Of a stretch of DNA of 27,978 nt, positions 22,250 to 27,978 are shown in pieces. Source of the DNA: TWA4 sp964613155 (GTDB taxonomy: Bacteria > Bacillota > Clostridia > Lachnospirales > Lachnospiraceae); NCBI GenBank assembly GCA_964613155.1, contig CAZTHP010000030.1:1-27978 (forward strand), written 5' to 3'. Under the pieces are notes generated by a model. That model had not been told where the DNA came from and did no database searches. It saw only the letters and a program-made list of their open reading frames with translations. The first letter of the stretch is position 1. Each line of letters begins with the position of its first letter. The translations under genes were made by a program, and so were the position numbers.

Positions 22250-23485
22250 TTATGCTTTTTTCGTTTTCTTTACAACTGCAATTAAAGCACCTGAAATCAG
22301 CATACACAGAGCGCCCATAATTGCGGCATAGATAAAGATTCTGTTGTAACCAGTTTTTCCTGCATAAGAATCGAGCCATGAACCAGCCAGTGAGAACATG
22401 AAAACGTCAGGCAGATAACCGAATGTGGAGAGGATACCAGATACACGTCCAGTTACATTTACATCGATACCAGCATCATCGATATCAGCAAAGTACTGAC
22501 TTCTGATTGCGTAAACTAAAATAACACCAATAAAGAAGTTTGATAATACGATCATGTATGCGCCTGCGCTGACAGGGATAACGATGAACGCTGCCCAGCT
22601 GAGTGCAAGAGCGGCAGCAGCACCGCAGATAACTTTTAAGCGAGAATGAATTTTATCTGCTAAAAATCCACCAACTACACCGCCAACACCCTGAAGCAGG
22701 TAACGGATACCACCTAAATTTGCAGCAGCGGTTTCAGACATTCCGTACATTGTAACGAGATAAGTATTGATATAGCTCATCAGTCCATATACACTGTAAG
22801 CGGTAAATACAATACCAACTAACAACCATACACGAGGAATTTTCAGGCATTTAAACATACCAATACAAATTTCTTTTAAGGATTCTGTCTGATCTTTTGT
22901 GTTAGTATTATCAATAACAAACCAGCAAAGAATACCAACGATCAGTAATAAGATCGCACAAAGACGGATTGCCCATGCAGCGCCTGTAATATTGTCTGCG
23001 AAACGTGCGTAAACGGCTGCCATAACAAAAACAAGCAATGCATTTAAAAAGCCTCGTAAGCCTTCTTGAAGACCGAAAAGACGTCCCTGTTCATCAGAAT
23101 CTCCGAGTGTTCGAACGGCTTTAATAACAGAACTCCAGTAAGTCATAACCGTGGTGAATCCCATTAATGCGAAAATCAGACGGCTCACTGTATAACCAGG
23201 GAACATGGAAAACCATAATCCTAATAAACCAGTTGATACAAAGGAAAAGGTTAACATGATTTTAGGTGAAAATTTATCTGCTACAATACCGCCTAAGAAA
23301 TAAGCAGGTGTTGCGATGATAGCATACCATCCGTTTAATGAACCCATTTGTGCATTTGTGAGTCCCATGGCATTCTGAATCGGGATATAGAACGATTCTC
23401 TAATATAGGGAAGCTGGAAAATAAAACCGGCACCACATGCAAGCAATAATAACGTTCCGTATTTTTTAATAGTTGCTTTATCCAT
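22250..23485 (-). CDS. MFS transporter
   Basis: The 411-residue protein has about twelve membrane helices in two halves joined by a loop near residues 195-210 (NTNTKDQTESLKE). The loop 2-3 motif reads GGIVADKFSPK (65-75), close to the MFS motif A, and GGFLADKIHSR repeats it in the second half. RLFGLQEGLRG after helix 4 is like sugar-phosphate/glycerol-3-phosphate-type MFS members, but this does not fix the substrate. AGAGAGG precedes the ATG. It begins 45 nt after the methyltransferase stop, so the two are very likely one transcript; a role in moving the methylated amine or its demethylated product is inferred. Confidence 0.9.
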   Translation of the reverse strand: MDKATIKKYGTLLLLACGAGFIFQLPYIRESFYIPIQNAMGLTNAQMGSLNGWYAIIATPAYFLGGIVADKFSPKIMLTFSFVSTGLLGLWFSMFPGYTVSRLIFALMGFTTVMTYWSSVIKAVRTLGDSDEQGRLFGLQEGLRGFLNALLVFVMAAVYARFADNITGAAWAIRLCAILLLIVGILCWFVIDNTNTKDQTESLKEICIGMFKCLKIPRVWLLVGIVFTAYSVYGLMSYINTYLVTMYGMSETAAANLGGIRYLLQGVGGVVGGFLADKIHSRLKVICGAAAALALSWAAFIVIPVSAGAYMIVLSNFFIGVILVYAIRSQYFADIDDAGIDVNVTGRVSGILSTFGYLPDVFMFSLAGSWLDSYAGKTGYNRIFIYAAIMGALCMLISGALIAVVKKTKKA

Positions 23486-23530
23486 AGATAATACCTCTCT
23501 AAGTAATTTCTGTAAATCTTATCTTATTGT

Positions 23531-24964
23531 TTATACTCTAGCGATATCTTCTTCTTTCATACCCAGTTTACGCATGATTTCATCTAATGCAGTACGTTTT
23601 TCAGGCGCAAGATCGGGGCGTGTATAGTTATTAACAAGAGTGTCAATTCGTTTCTGAATGGATTCATATAATGCCTTGTTCGGATCTCCGGTTGTGTTTT
23701 TGTGGATAGAAACCTGGCTGTACCAAGGATCGATACGACATCTTTCAAAAGTATGATCTACTGTAACGAAAGTTCCTTCTTCTTCAACTGCTTCTTTAAT
23801 GGCATCAAATGCAAGTGCATCTTCGTCAGCAGGCATTTCGCTGAAATAATACTTCATTCTGGTGAAAGTTTCGATATCTAACATGAATTTTTCAAAACTT
23901 ACAGAATTGAAAGAGTGTAAAGAACCTGTTGCATGCATCATTAAGTTTGCTCTTTCAGAGAAAGATTCGAACATGCTCATGGTGCTTTCAACACCAGCCT
24001 GTGCTGTCAGACCGGAAGCGTTGGACATACCGCCGCCGCTTCGGCAAGGAAGACCATATCTTTTAGCCATTAATGCACCGTATTTTGCTTCTTTAACAAA
24101 GCCGGGGCAAGCATTTGAAACCTGCATGCTGGTCATATCACTTACAGTAGAAGCAAAACCGTAAATAATAGGAGTGCCAGGACGAACCAGCTGTGCATAA
24201 ACATTAGTAGCAAGAATTTCAGCATTTGCTAAGGATACATTACCTGCTAAAGAAATCGGGCCTGTTGCACCAGCCATGTTACCAGGAGCAATTACTAAAG
24301 GCTGTCCATTTTCTGCACAAACTTTGATTGTATCCAGTGTTTCTTTTGTAATAGAAAGTGGACTTAATGTAGAGATTAAGTTAAAGGTACAAGGGATTTC
24401 TGTGATATCACCATCAAAGATGATCTTCATCATTTCCATGATTGTTTCAGCTTGTTCCCCTTTACCGCATACTGAGAATAATGCTTTATCAGAACGGCAG
24501 AGTGTTGCATAAACCATAGCTTCAGCAGAGATTTCAGCAGCAATATCAGAAGGCTGTGCCAGAATACCGCCGTTAATTGCAAATTCATCGCTTTCCTGAA
24601 CAATAACAGCAAGTTTTAAGAAATCATCAAATGTAGCAGGGCGGAGAGTTCCATCGGCTTCGCAAACAGAAGGGCTGCCGTAACCGGGTGTCATATAGAT
24701 ATCTTCCATATTCATGCTTACATTGTATTTGCTGTTACGTGCATATACTGTAAAATCTTTCGTTGCTGCATCCATAGCGTCCATAACTTGTTTTTCTGTA
24801 AAATATGCGCGCTTTCCTTCTACGCGGATTCCATTTTCACGGAATACATCTAATACTTCTTCTGAAAGGAATGCCATACCAACTTCTTCAAGAATACGCA
24901 GGGTATTCTGATGGATTAATTCAACAATTTCCGCATCACGTGCAGCTTCTAATTCTTTTTTCAT
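23531..24964 (-). CDS. MttB-family corrinoid-dependent methyltransferase, non-pyrrolysine type
   Basis: The start is the ATG at 24964 (477 residues): CCAGGAGGAAATT ends about 4 nt before it. A longer frame from 25168 runs through the operator-containing leader and is rejected. The product matches the trimethylamine-methyltransferase superfamily along its length (a TIM-barrel fold), with an N-terminal ILEEVGMAFLSEEVL segment, GNMAGATGPISLAGNVSLANAE in the barrel and the conserved RSGGGMSNASG region. It has no in-frame TAG, so unlike MttB proper it does not use pyrrolysine and belongs with the glycine betaine methyltransferase (MtgB-type) branch. Such enzymes pass a methyl group from a quaternary amine to a corrinoid protein in the cytoplasm. 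No corrinoid protein, MtgA-type methyltransferase or RamA activator lies in the window. It is preceded by TetR operators and followed by the MFS gene. Confidence 0.9.
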   Translation of the reverse strand: MKKELEAARDAEIVELIHQNTLRILEEVGMAFLSEEVLDVFRENGIRVEGKRAYFTEKQVMDAMDAATKDFTVYARNSKYNVSMNMEDIYMTPGYGSPSVCEADGTLRPATFDDFLKLAVIVQESDEFAINGGILAQPSDIAAEISAEAMVYATLCRSDKALFSVCGKGEQAETIMEMMKIIFDGDITEIPCTFNLISTLSPLSITKETLDTIKVCAENGQPLVIAPGNMAGATGPISLAGNVSLANAEILATNVYAQLVRPGTPIIYGFASTVSDMTSMQVSNACPGFVKEAKYGALMAKRYGLPCRSGGGMSNASGLTAQAGVESTMSMFESFSERANLMMHATGSLHSFNSVSFEKFMLDIETFTRMKYYFSEMPADEDALAFDAIKEAVEEEGTFVTVDHTFERCRIDPWYSQVSIHKNTTGDPNKALYESIQKRIDTLVNNYTRPDLAPEKRTALDEIMRKLGMKEEDIARV

Positions 24965-24991
24965 TCTAATTTCCTCCTGGAAAAGTGATTT

Positions 24992-25013
24992 AAAAGTAAT
25001 CTTGATTACCTTT
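24992..25013. promoter_or_regulatory. TetR operator site 1, before the methyltransferase gene
   Basis: AGTAATC-TT-GATTACC (core 24995-25010) is a 7-2-7 palindrome with one mismatch in the arms; the flanks AAA and TTT extend it to 22 bp. It lies 30 nt upstream of the ATG, right behind a possible promoter, where a bound repressor would block transcription. Confidence 0.75.
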
Positions 25014-25041
25014 AGGTAAAAAATATAGCTGAGAAAGTCAG
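25013..25041 (-). promoter_or_regulatory. Possible promoter of the methyltransferase-MFS transcript
   Basis: On the minus strand CTGACT (25036-25041) and TACCTA (25013-25018) are separated by 17 nt; both are weak matches. The -10 to operator distance is within 1 nt of that at the tetR promoter, which supports it. A 6-bp inverted repeat (AGCTGA 25027-25032, TCAGCT 25038-25043) overlaps the -35. A TATATT at 25022-25027 is an alternative -10. Confidence 0.4.
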
Positions 25042-25110
25042 CTTTTATTAAATTTACTGCATATTTGGCCATTTCAATATATTCAGCAGTAAATATATGA
25101 ACAGGATACA

Positions 25111-25132
25111 AAAGGTTATCCTGATTACCTTT
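25111..25132. promoter_or_regulatory. TetR operator site 2, between tetR and the methyltransferase gene
   Basis: AAAGGTTATC-CT-GATTACCTTT is a 22-bp palindrome with one mismatched arm position. It lies 119 bp from site 1, about eleven helical turns, so a loop between two bound dimers is possible. Confidence 0.7.
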
Positions 25133-25146
25133 GAGCTTTAATAAAT

Positions 25147-25166
25147 GCCGATAGTTCGCTATCAGC
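25147..25166 (-). terminator. Hairpin after the tetR gene, possible terminator
   Basis: TGCCGATAG-TTCG-CTATCAGCA forms an 8-9 bp stem with one mismatch and a stable tetraloop. On the minus strand it starts 15 nt after the tetR stop and is followed by TTTATT. It may partly separate tetR from the methyltransferase transcript. Confidence 0.55.
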
Positions 25167-25180
25167 ATAGTATTAATGTT

Positions 25181-25849
25181 TTATGCATCCAATTGTGTTC
25201 CGGGTTCTACGAAACGATTGAATAATTGGTAAATTAAATTATAGCAGTCATCTGCTGCAGAGATTATGTCTGTCTTAGACATTGAAATTTTAGAATATTG
25301 TGTGAAAATGCCATTAAATACTGCGACACTTAATCGACTGAGTAACGATGCATTCTCTATTGTGATCAATCCAGCATTGGCAGCGCGTCGCAAACGAATA
25401 AATTCACGTTCGCTTAGATTATTACTGAAGATAATACTGGCAGCGAAGCCATCAAAATGTCTCTGTACTTCAGGAAATAGCTGATAATATTCATAGACGC
25501 ATTCTTCTAACATATCTTTTTGATCACTGAAAAACATAAGTTCATAGTAAGGCTTATTCTTAAATGCTTCATAAATAAAGCATTTCCAGAGCAGTAAATC
25601 CATCTGGATCGATGTAATATCTTTCCGAACGGTCTGCTTCATAAATTCAACGATATAAGGTTCCAAAAATTTTGTAGAAGCCAACATGACTAAATGTTCT
25701 TTGTTTTCAAAATGTTTATATAAAACGGCGCTTGTGCAGCCGGCTTTTGCAGCAACTTTTCGTATATTAACACCCTCGATTCCTTCTTCTTCGAGAATCT
25801 CGCTGGTAATCTGGATGTATTTTATCTTTCGATCAGGATTTAGATTCAT
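25181..25849 (-). CDS. TetR-family transcriptional regulator
   Basis: The 222-residue protein has the N-terminal TetR helix-turn-helix. Helices run from about residue 9 (YIQITSEILEEEG), and the HTH is VNIRKVAAKAGCTSAVLYKHFENKEHL at about 27-53, with the typical YKHFENKEHL end. The remaining 165 residues form the helical ligand-binding and dimer domain, which is too variable to predict the ligand. GAGGAAC precedes the ATG. It lies at the head of the methylated-amine module on the same strand. A perfect palindrome lies just behind its own promoter and two imperfect copies lie before the methyltransferase gene, so it most likely represses itself and that gene until a ligand, perhaps the methylated amine or a derivative, binds. 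Confidence 0.92.
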   Translation of the reverse strand: MNLNPDRKIKYIQITSEILEEEGIEGVNIRKVAAKAGCTSAVLYKHFENKEHLVMLASTKFLEPYIVEFMKQTVRKDITSIQMDLLLWKCFIYEAFKNKPYYELMFFSDQKDMLEECVYEYYQLFPEVQRHFDGFAASIIFSNNLSEREFIRLRRAANAGLITIENASLLSRLSVAVFNGIFTQYSKISMSKTDIISAADDCYNLIYQLFNRFVEPGTQLDA

Positions 25850-25876
25850 AAAGTTCCTCGTCTTGAACCAAATTCA

Positions 25877-25898
25877 TTTGGTAATCTTGATTACCTTG
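25877..25898. promoter_or_regulatory. TetR operator site 3, at the tetR promoter
   Basis: GGTAATC-TT-GATTACC (core 25880-25895) is a perfect 7-2-7 palindrome. It starts 3 nt behind the -10 of the tetR promoter, covering the expected transcription start, so binding should block the gene's own transcription. Confidence 0.82.
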
Positions 25899-25927
25899 AG
25901 TATATAGATTTTGATTGGATTTGTCAA
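25899..25927 (-). promoter_or_regulatory. tetR promoter (TTGACA-N17-TATACT)
   Basis: On the minus strand TTGACA (25922-25927) is separated by exactly 17 nt from TATACT (25899-25904), a near-consensus vegetative sigma factor promoter and the best in the window. The operator follows at once, and the tetR ATG is at 25849, giving a leader of about 45 nt. Confidence 0.85.
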
Positions 25928-26027
25928 TATGAAATTTTATTTTTATTTTGATTCTTATATTTTTAACAAAATGGGAATCAAAATTTGATGGAAAATTTAT
26001 GGGAAATTTTCAGATGCCACTAAAAAT

Positions 26028-26061
26028 ACATAAAAGTGTGATTTTCATCACACTTTTATGT
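26028..26061. repeat. Palindrome, part of 55-bp direct repeat copy 1, upstream of the AAA ATPase
   Basis: ACATAAAAGTGTGA pairs perfectly with TCACACTTTTATGT around TTTTCA. The surrounding 55 bp (26030-26084) recur as a direct copy at 27535-27589. It lies just upstream of the gene's -35, so it could be an operator; equally it could end transcription from elsewhere. Confidence 0.8.
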
Positions 26062-26079
26062 ATAATTATGTGATTGTGC

Positions 26080-26107
26080 TTGTATTTTTGCTTGAATCGC
26101 ATATAAT
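26080..26107 (+). promoter_or_regulatory. Promoter of the AAA ATPase gene (TTGTAT-N16-TATAAT)
   Basis: TTGTAT at 26080-26085 and TATAAT at 26102-26107 are 16 nt apart. The direct repeat ends inside the -35, so the downstream copy of the repeat lacks this -10. The leader to the ATG at 26184 is about 70 nt. Confidence 0.65.
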
Positions 26108-26183
26108 AATCTTGTGGAAAAAAGTACCTAACTAGGATAATGAATCATCAAAATCTTAATAAAAATGTGAGGAGAGTGAAGCG

Positions 26184-27515
26184 ATGGAACGATTTATTTT
26201 GAAAAAGCTGCTGGAATGGAAGGAGTCTCCTTATCGCAAACCCTTAATTTTAAAAGGTGTGCGTCAGGTGGGGAAGACCTGGATTTTGAAAGAGTTCGGC
26301 AGACGCTATTATGAAAATACCGCTTATTTTAACTTTGATGAAAACGAGGAATACAAACAGTTTTTCGAAACGACTAAAGACGTTGACCGCATCTTGCAAA
26401 ATTTGATGCTTGTCAGTGGTCAAAAAATCGTACCAGAAAAGACTCTGATCATTTTTGATGAAGTACAAGATTGTCCGAAAGTGATTAATTCGATGAAATA
26501 TTTTTGTGAAAATGCTCCGCAGTATCATATTGCCTGTGCCGGATCTTTGTTAGGAATTGCGCTTGCAAAACCATCTTCTTTTCCGGTGGGGAAAGTTAAT
26601 TTCATGCAGATTGATCCGATGACTTTTTCAGAGTTTTTGATTGCAAATGGTGATGAAAATCTAGTTGATTATCTCGATCGTGTAGATACGATCGAGCCGA
26701 TTCCGGATGCATTTTTCAATCCGCTGTACGAAAAATTGAAGATGTATTATATCACAGGTGGCATGCCGGAATCTGTCTTGATGTGGACGGAAGCCCGCAA
26801 TGTTTCGGCGATGCAGGAAGCTTTATCCGATATTATCAGTGCTTATGAGCGTGACTTTGCCAAGCATCCTAATGTGAATGAATTTCCGAAAATTTCGATG
26901 CTCTGGAAAGCGATTCCTTCTCAGTTGGCAAGAGAGAATAAAAAATTTATTTATAAGGTTATCAAAGAAGGGGCAAGAGCCCGTGAATATGAAGATGCTT
27001 TGCAGTGGTTGGTAGATGCCCGTTTGGTGCATAAAATTTATCGTAGTTCAGCTCCCGGTCTTCCCGTAGCAGCTTACGATGATCTGTCAGCATTTAAGAT
27101 TTATTTGGTAGATGTTGGTTTGCTTCGCCGTCTGGCACGACTAGCTCCCACTGCTTTCGGTGAGGGAAATCGCCTATTCACAGAGTTTAAGGGAGCATTG
27201 ACAGAAAATTTTGTGCTGCAAACTTTAATCACACAATTTGAAGTAAGTCCGCGTTATTGGACGAAAAGCAATCCACCGTATGAAGTTGATTTTCTCATAC
27301 AGAGAGAAAATGATATTTTTCCGATTGAAGTAAAATCAGAAGCGAACACATCTAGTAAGAGCTTGAAAAAATTTAAGGAGCTGTTCCCGGATAAGGTAAA
27401 GCTTCGTATACGTTTCTCTCTGGATAATCTGAAACTGGATGACGATGTGCTGAACATTCCGTTATTTATGGCGGATCAGACAGATCGACTGATTGGATTA
27501 GCATTGGAACAATAA
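26184..27515 (+). CDS. AAA_14/DUF4143 ATPase
   Basis: The 443-residue protein has an N-terminal AAA_14 domain with Walker A GVRQVGKT at 25-32, Walker B LIIFDEVQ around 88-95 (Asp92, Glu93), a CAGSLLG sensor-like segment near 117-123 and the family's ITGGMPESV motif. It ends with a DUF4143 domain containing a PD-(D/E)xK-like pattern: Glu367-Val-Asp369 and Glu382-Val-Lys384 (IEVKS). This is a very common, mostly uncharacterised family in anaerobes, often in many copies per genome; roles in DNA handling or toxin-like systems have been proposed but not shown in general. AGGAGAG lies 7 nt before the ATG. It stands alone, on the opposite strand to its neighbours, between two 55-bp direct repeats, which hints at mobility or gene-cassette duplication. 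Confidence 0.93.
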   Translation: MERFILKKLLEWKESPYRKPLILKGVRQVGKTWILKEFGRRYYENTAYFNFDENEEYKQFFETTKDVDRILQNLMLVSGQKIVPEKTLIIFDEVQDCPKVINSMKYFCENAPQYHIACAGSLLGIALAKPSSFPVGKVNFMQIDPMTFSEFLIANGDENLVDYLDRVDTIEPIPDAFFNPLYEKLKMYYITGGMPESVLMWTEARNVSAMQEALSDIISAYERDFAKHPNVNEFPKISMLWKAIPSQLARENKKFIYKVIKEGARAREYEDALQWLVDARLVHKIYRSSAPGLPVAAYDDLSAFKIYLVDVGLLRRLARLAPTAFGEGNRLFTEFKGALTENFVLQTLITQFEVSPRYWTKSNPPYEVDFLIQRENDIFPIEVKSEANTSSKSLKKFKELFPDKVKLRIRFSLDNLKLDDDVLNIPLFMADQTDRLIGLALEQ

Positions 27516-27518
27516 GAA

Positions 27519-27589
27519 AATCACATAATTTTTGATAAAAGTGTGATTCTCATCACACTTTTATGTATAATTTCGTGATTTGGCTTGTA
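27519..27589. repeat. Long imperfect palindrome and direct repeat copy 2, after the AAA ATPase
   Basis: 28-nt arms (27519-27546 and 27553-27580) pair with about five mismatches around TTCTCA; the inner ten pairs (AAAAGTGTGA/TCACACTTTT) are perfect. 27535-27589 is about 91% identical to 26030-26084 (five differences in 55). It begins 3 nt after the ATPase stop and may also end its transcript, although no clean T-run follows. Confidence 0.85.
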
Positions 27590-27617
27590 CTTGTATTCCC
27601 CGAAATCATCTATGCCA

Positions 27618-27863
27618 CTACATAAACGTGCATTGTTCCAGTGCGTAGTAAATTTCTTTTATCCGCAGGGAATCTTCTCCGAAAAAATTGCGGCGGATAT
27701 ACAGTGCATCACCAAGATGGTTCATCGCTTCCATTGCATCACCGTGGTGGATGTAGTACAAACCGATCTGATAGTGGAGAGAAGCCGTTTCTTCATGCAT
27801 CGAACCATTTTGCTCCTTGCAGGTTTCTAATTGATTTAAAAGGGTAGCTAATTCTGTATCCAT
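27618..27863 (-). CDS. Small TPR-like protein
   Basis: The ATG at 27863 gives 81 residues; GAAAGGA lies about 10 nt upstream, and an in-frame TTG eight codons earlier lies next to that ribosome site and is rejected. The sequence reads as a helix, then a TPR-like pair (ASLHYQIGLYYIHHGDAMEAM, continuing into NHLGDALYIRRNFFGE) with the small/large residue pattern Y-x-x-G-x-Y-y-x-x-x-G-x-x-x-x-A of tetratricopeptide repeats, then a short helix ending YYALEQC. It is too short for a full superhelix and probably works as an adaptor or is a fragment of a longer TPR protein family. It converges on the AAA ATPase gene; no function can be assigned. Confidence 0.65.
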   Translation of the reverse strand: MDTELATLLNQLETCKEQNGSMHEETASLHYQIGLYYIHHGDAMEAMNHLGDALYIRRNFFGEDSLRIKEIYYALEQCTFM

Positions 27864-27904
27864 ATGTGTAAAATCCTTTCTAAACAATGAAATCTAATGC
27901 AAGT

Positions 27905-27933
27905 ATTATATCGTATTTAAAAAAACTTGAAAA
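27905..27933 (-). promoter_or_regulatory. Possible promoter of the TPR-like gene
   Basis: On the minus strand TATAAT (27905-27910) is preceded at 17 nt by TTTTCA (27928-27933). The -10 is perfect and the -35 poor. The leader would be about 35 nt. Confidence 0.5.
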
Positions 27934-27935
27934 GG

Positions 27936-27978
27936 TGGCTACCGCAATCCCACTGGCTTTAGACGGTGGGTTAAGGTA
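27936..27978. mobile_element. Possible end of an IS200/IS605-type element (cut by the window edge)
   Basis: GGTGGCTACCGCAATCC is followed by an imperfect hairpin, CCCACTGGC-TTTA-GACGGTGGG (27949-27970). Hairpins of the form CCCAC...GGCTTTA...GTGGG close to a G/C-rich lead-in are typical of the subterminal ends of IS200/IS605 and IS1341 elements with TnpB. No transposase is in the window, so this is a resemblance only; the element, if real, extends to the right. Confidence 0.35.

Larger units (their letters stand above)
25928..26183. other. Spacer between divergent tetR and AAA ATPase genes
   Basis: AT-rich, no ORF. Left to right it holds the end of the tetR promoter region, the palindrome of direct-repeat copy 1 (26028-26061) and the ATPase promoter (26080-26107). 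AAAAATGTGAGGAGAGTG supplies the ribosome site of the ATPase gene. Confidence 0.5.

Noticed and set aside
23531..24964. Pyrrolysine-containing MttB
   Set aside because: The reading frame has no internal TAG codon, so it is a non-pyrrolysine family member.
24965..25168. N-terminal extension of the methyltransferase to 545 residues
   Set aside because: The strong CCAGGAGG site points to the ATG at 24964, and the extra region contains the TetR operators and promoter-like sequence.

Overview
The window looks like a chromosomal scaffold from a low-to-moderate GC anaerobe of the Bacillota, class Clostridia, probably a Lachnospiraceae- or Eubacteriaceae-like gut organism. This is inferred from the protein families (a trimethylamine-methyltransferase-like protein without an amber codon, a BCCT transporter, a Clostridia-type ferritin-like small protein), strong AGGAGG-type ribosome sites and AT-rich spacers. 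A run of exactly 100 N (14910-15009) marks an assembly gap.

Layout. 1-97 holds the last 31 codons of a membrane protein, probably an ABC permease. 98-640 is non-coding apart from a tiny ORF with a strong Shine-Dalgarno; it contains a bidirectional terminator and a 22-bp tandem repeat. 641-4373 (minus strand) carries two complete aconitase-superfamily hydro-lyases in the transcription order small-large-small-large. 4841-18253 (plus strand) is one long, tightly packed operon of eight genes: a secreted/membrane GATase-fold protein, an ABC ATPase, an ABC-2 permease, a membrane-anchored coiled-coil protein, a MoxR AAA+ ATPase, a DUF58 protein, a BatA-like VWA membrane protein, and a 1018-residue protein with two VWA domains and a GATase-like domain. 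A 39-bp tandem array containing the sequence gap lies between the last two genes. 18491-20126 (minus) has a ferritin-like helical protein and a YcxB-like membrane protein, separated by a repeat-filled spacer.

20227-25849 (minus) is a methylated-amine module: a TetR regulator, an MttB-family methyltransferase that needs no pyrrolysine, an MFS transporter and a BCCT transporter. Three copies of a GGTAATC-NN-GATTACC palindrome lie in this module. One sits just downstream of a near-consensus tetR promoter and one just upstream of mttB, so autoregulation and control of the methyltransferase by this TetR protein is a specific, testable prediction. 26184-27515 (plus) is a lone AAA_14/DUF4143 ATPase between two 55-bp direct repeats that contain palindromes. 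27618-27863 (minus) is a small TPR-like protein, and the right edge carries a hairpin resembling the end of an IS200/IS605-type element.

How the parts work together. The plus-strand operon has the make-up of a MoxR-VWA envelope chaperone/assembly machine joined to an ABC exporter; its substrate is unknown. The TetR-MttB-MFS-BCCT group probably imports and demethylates a quaternary amine, but no corrinoid protein or second methyltransferase lies in the window. A recurring oddity is the number of short tandem repeats in spacers (periods of about 10, 11, 16, 22, 29 and 39 bp).
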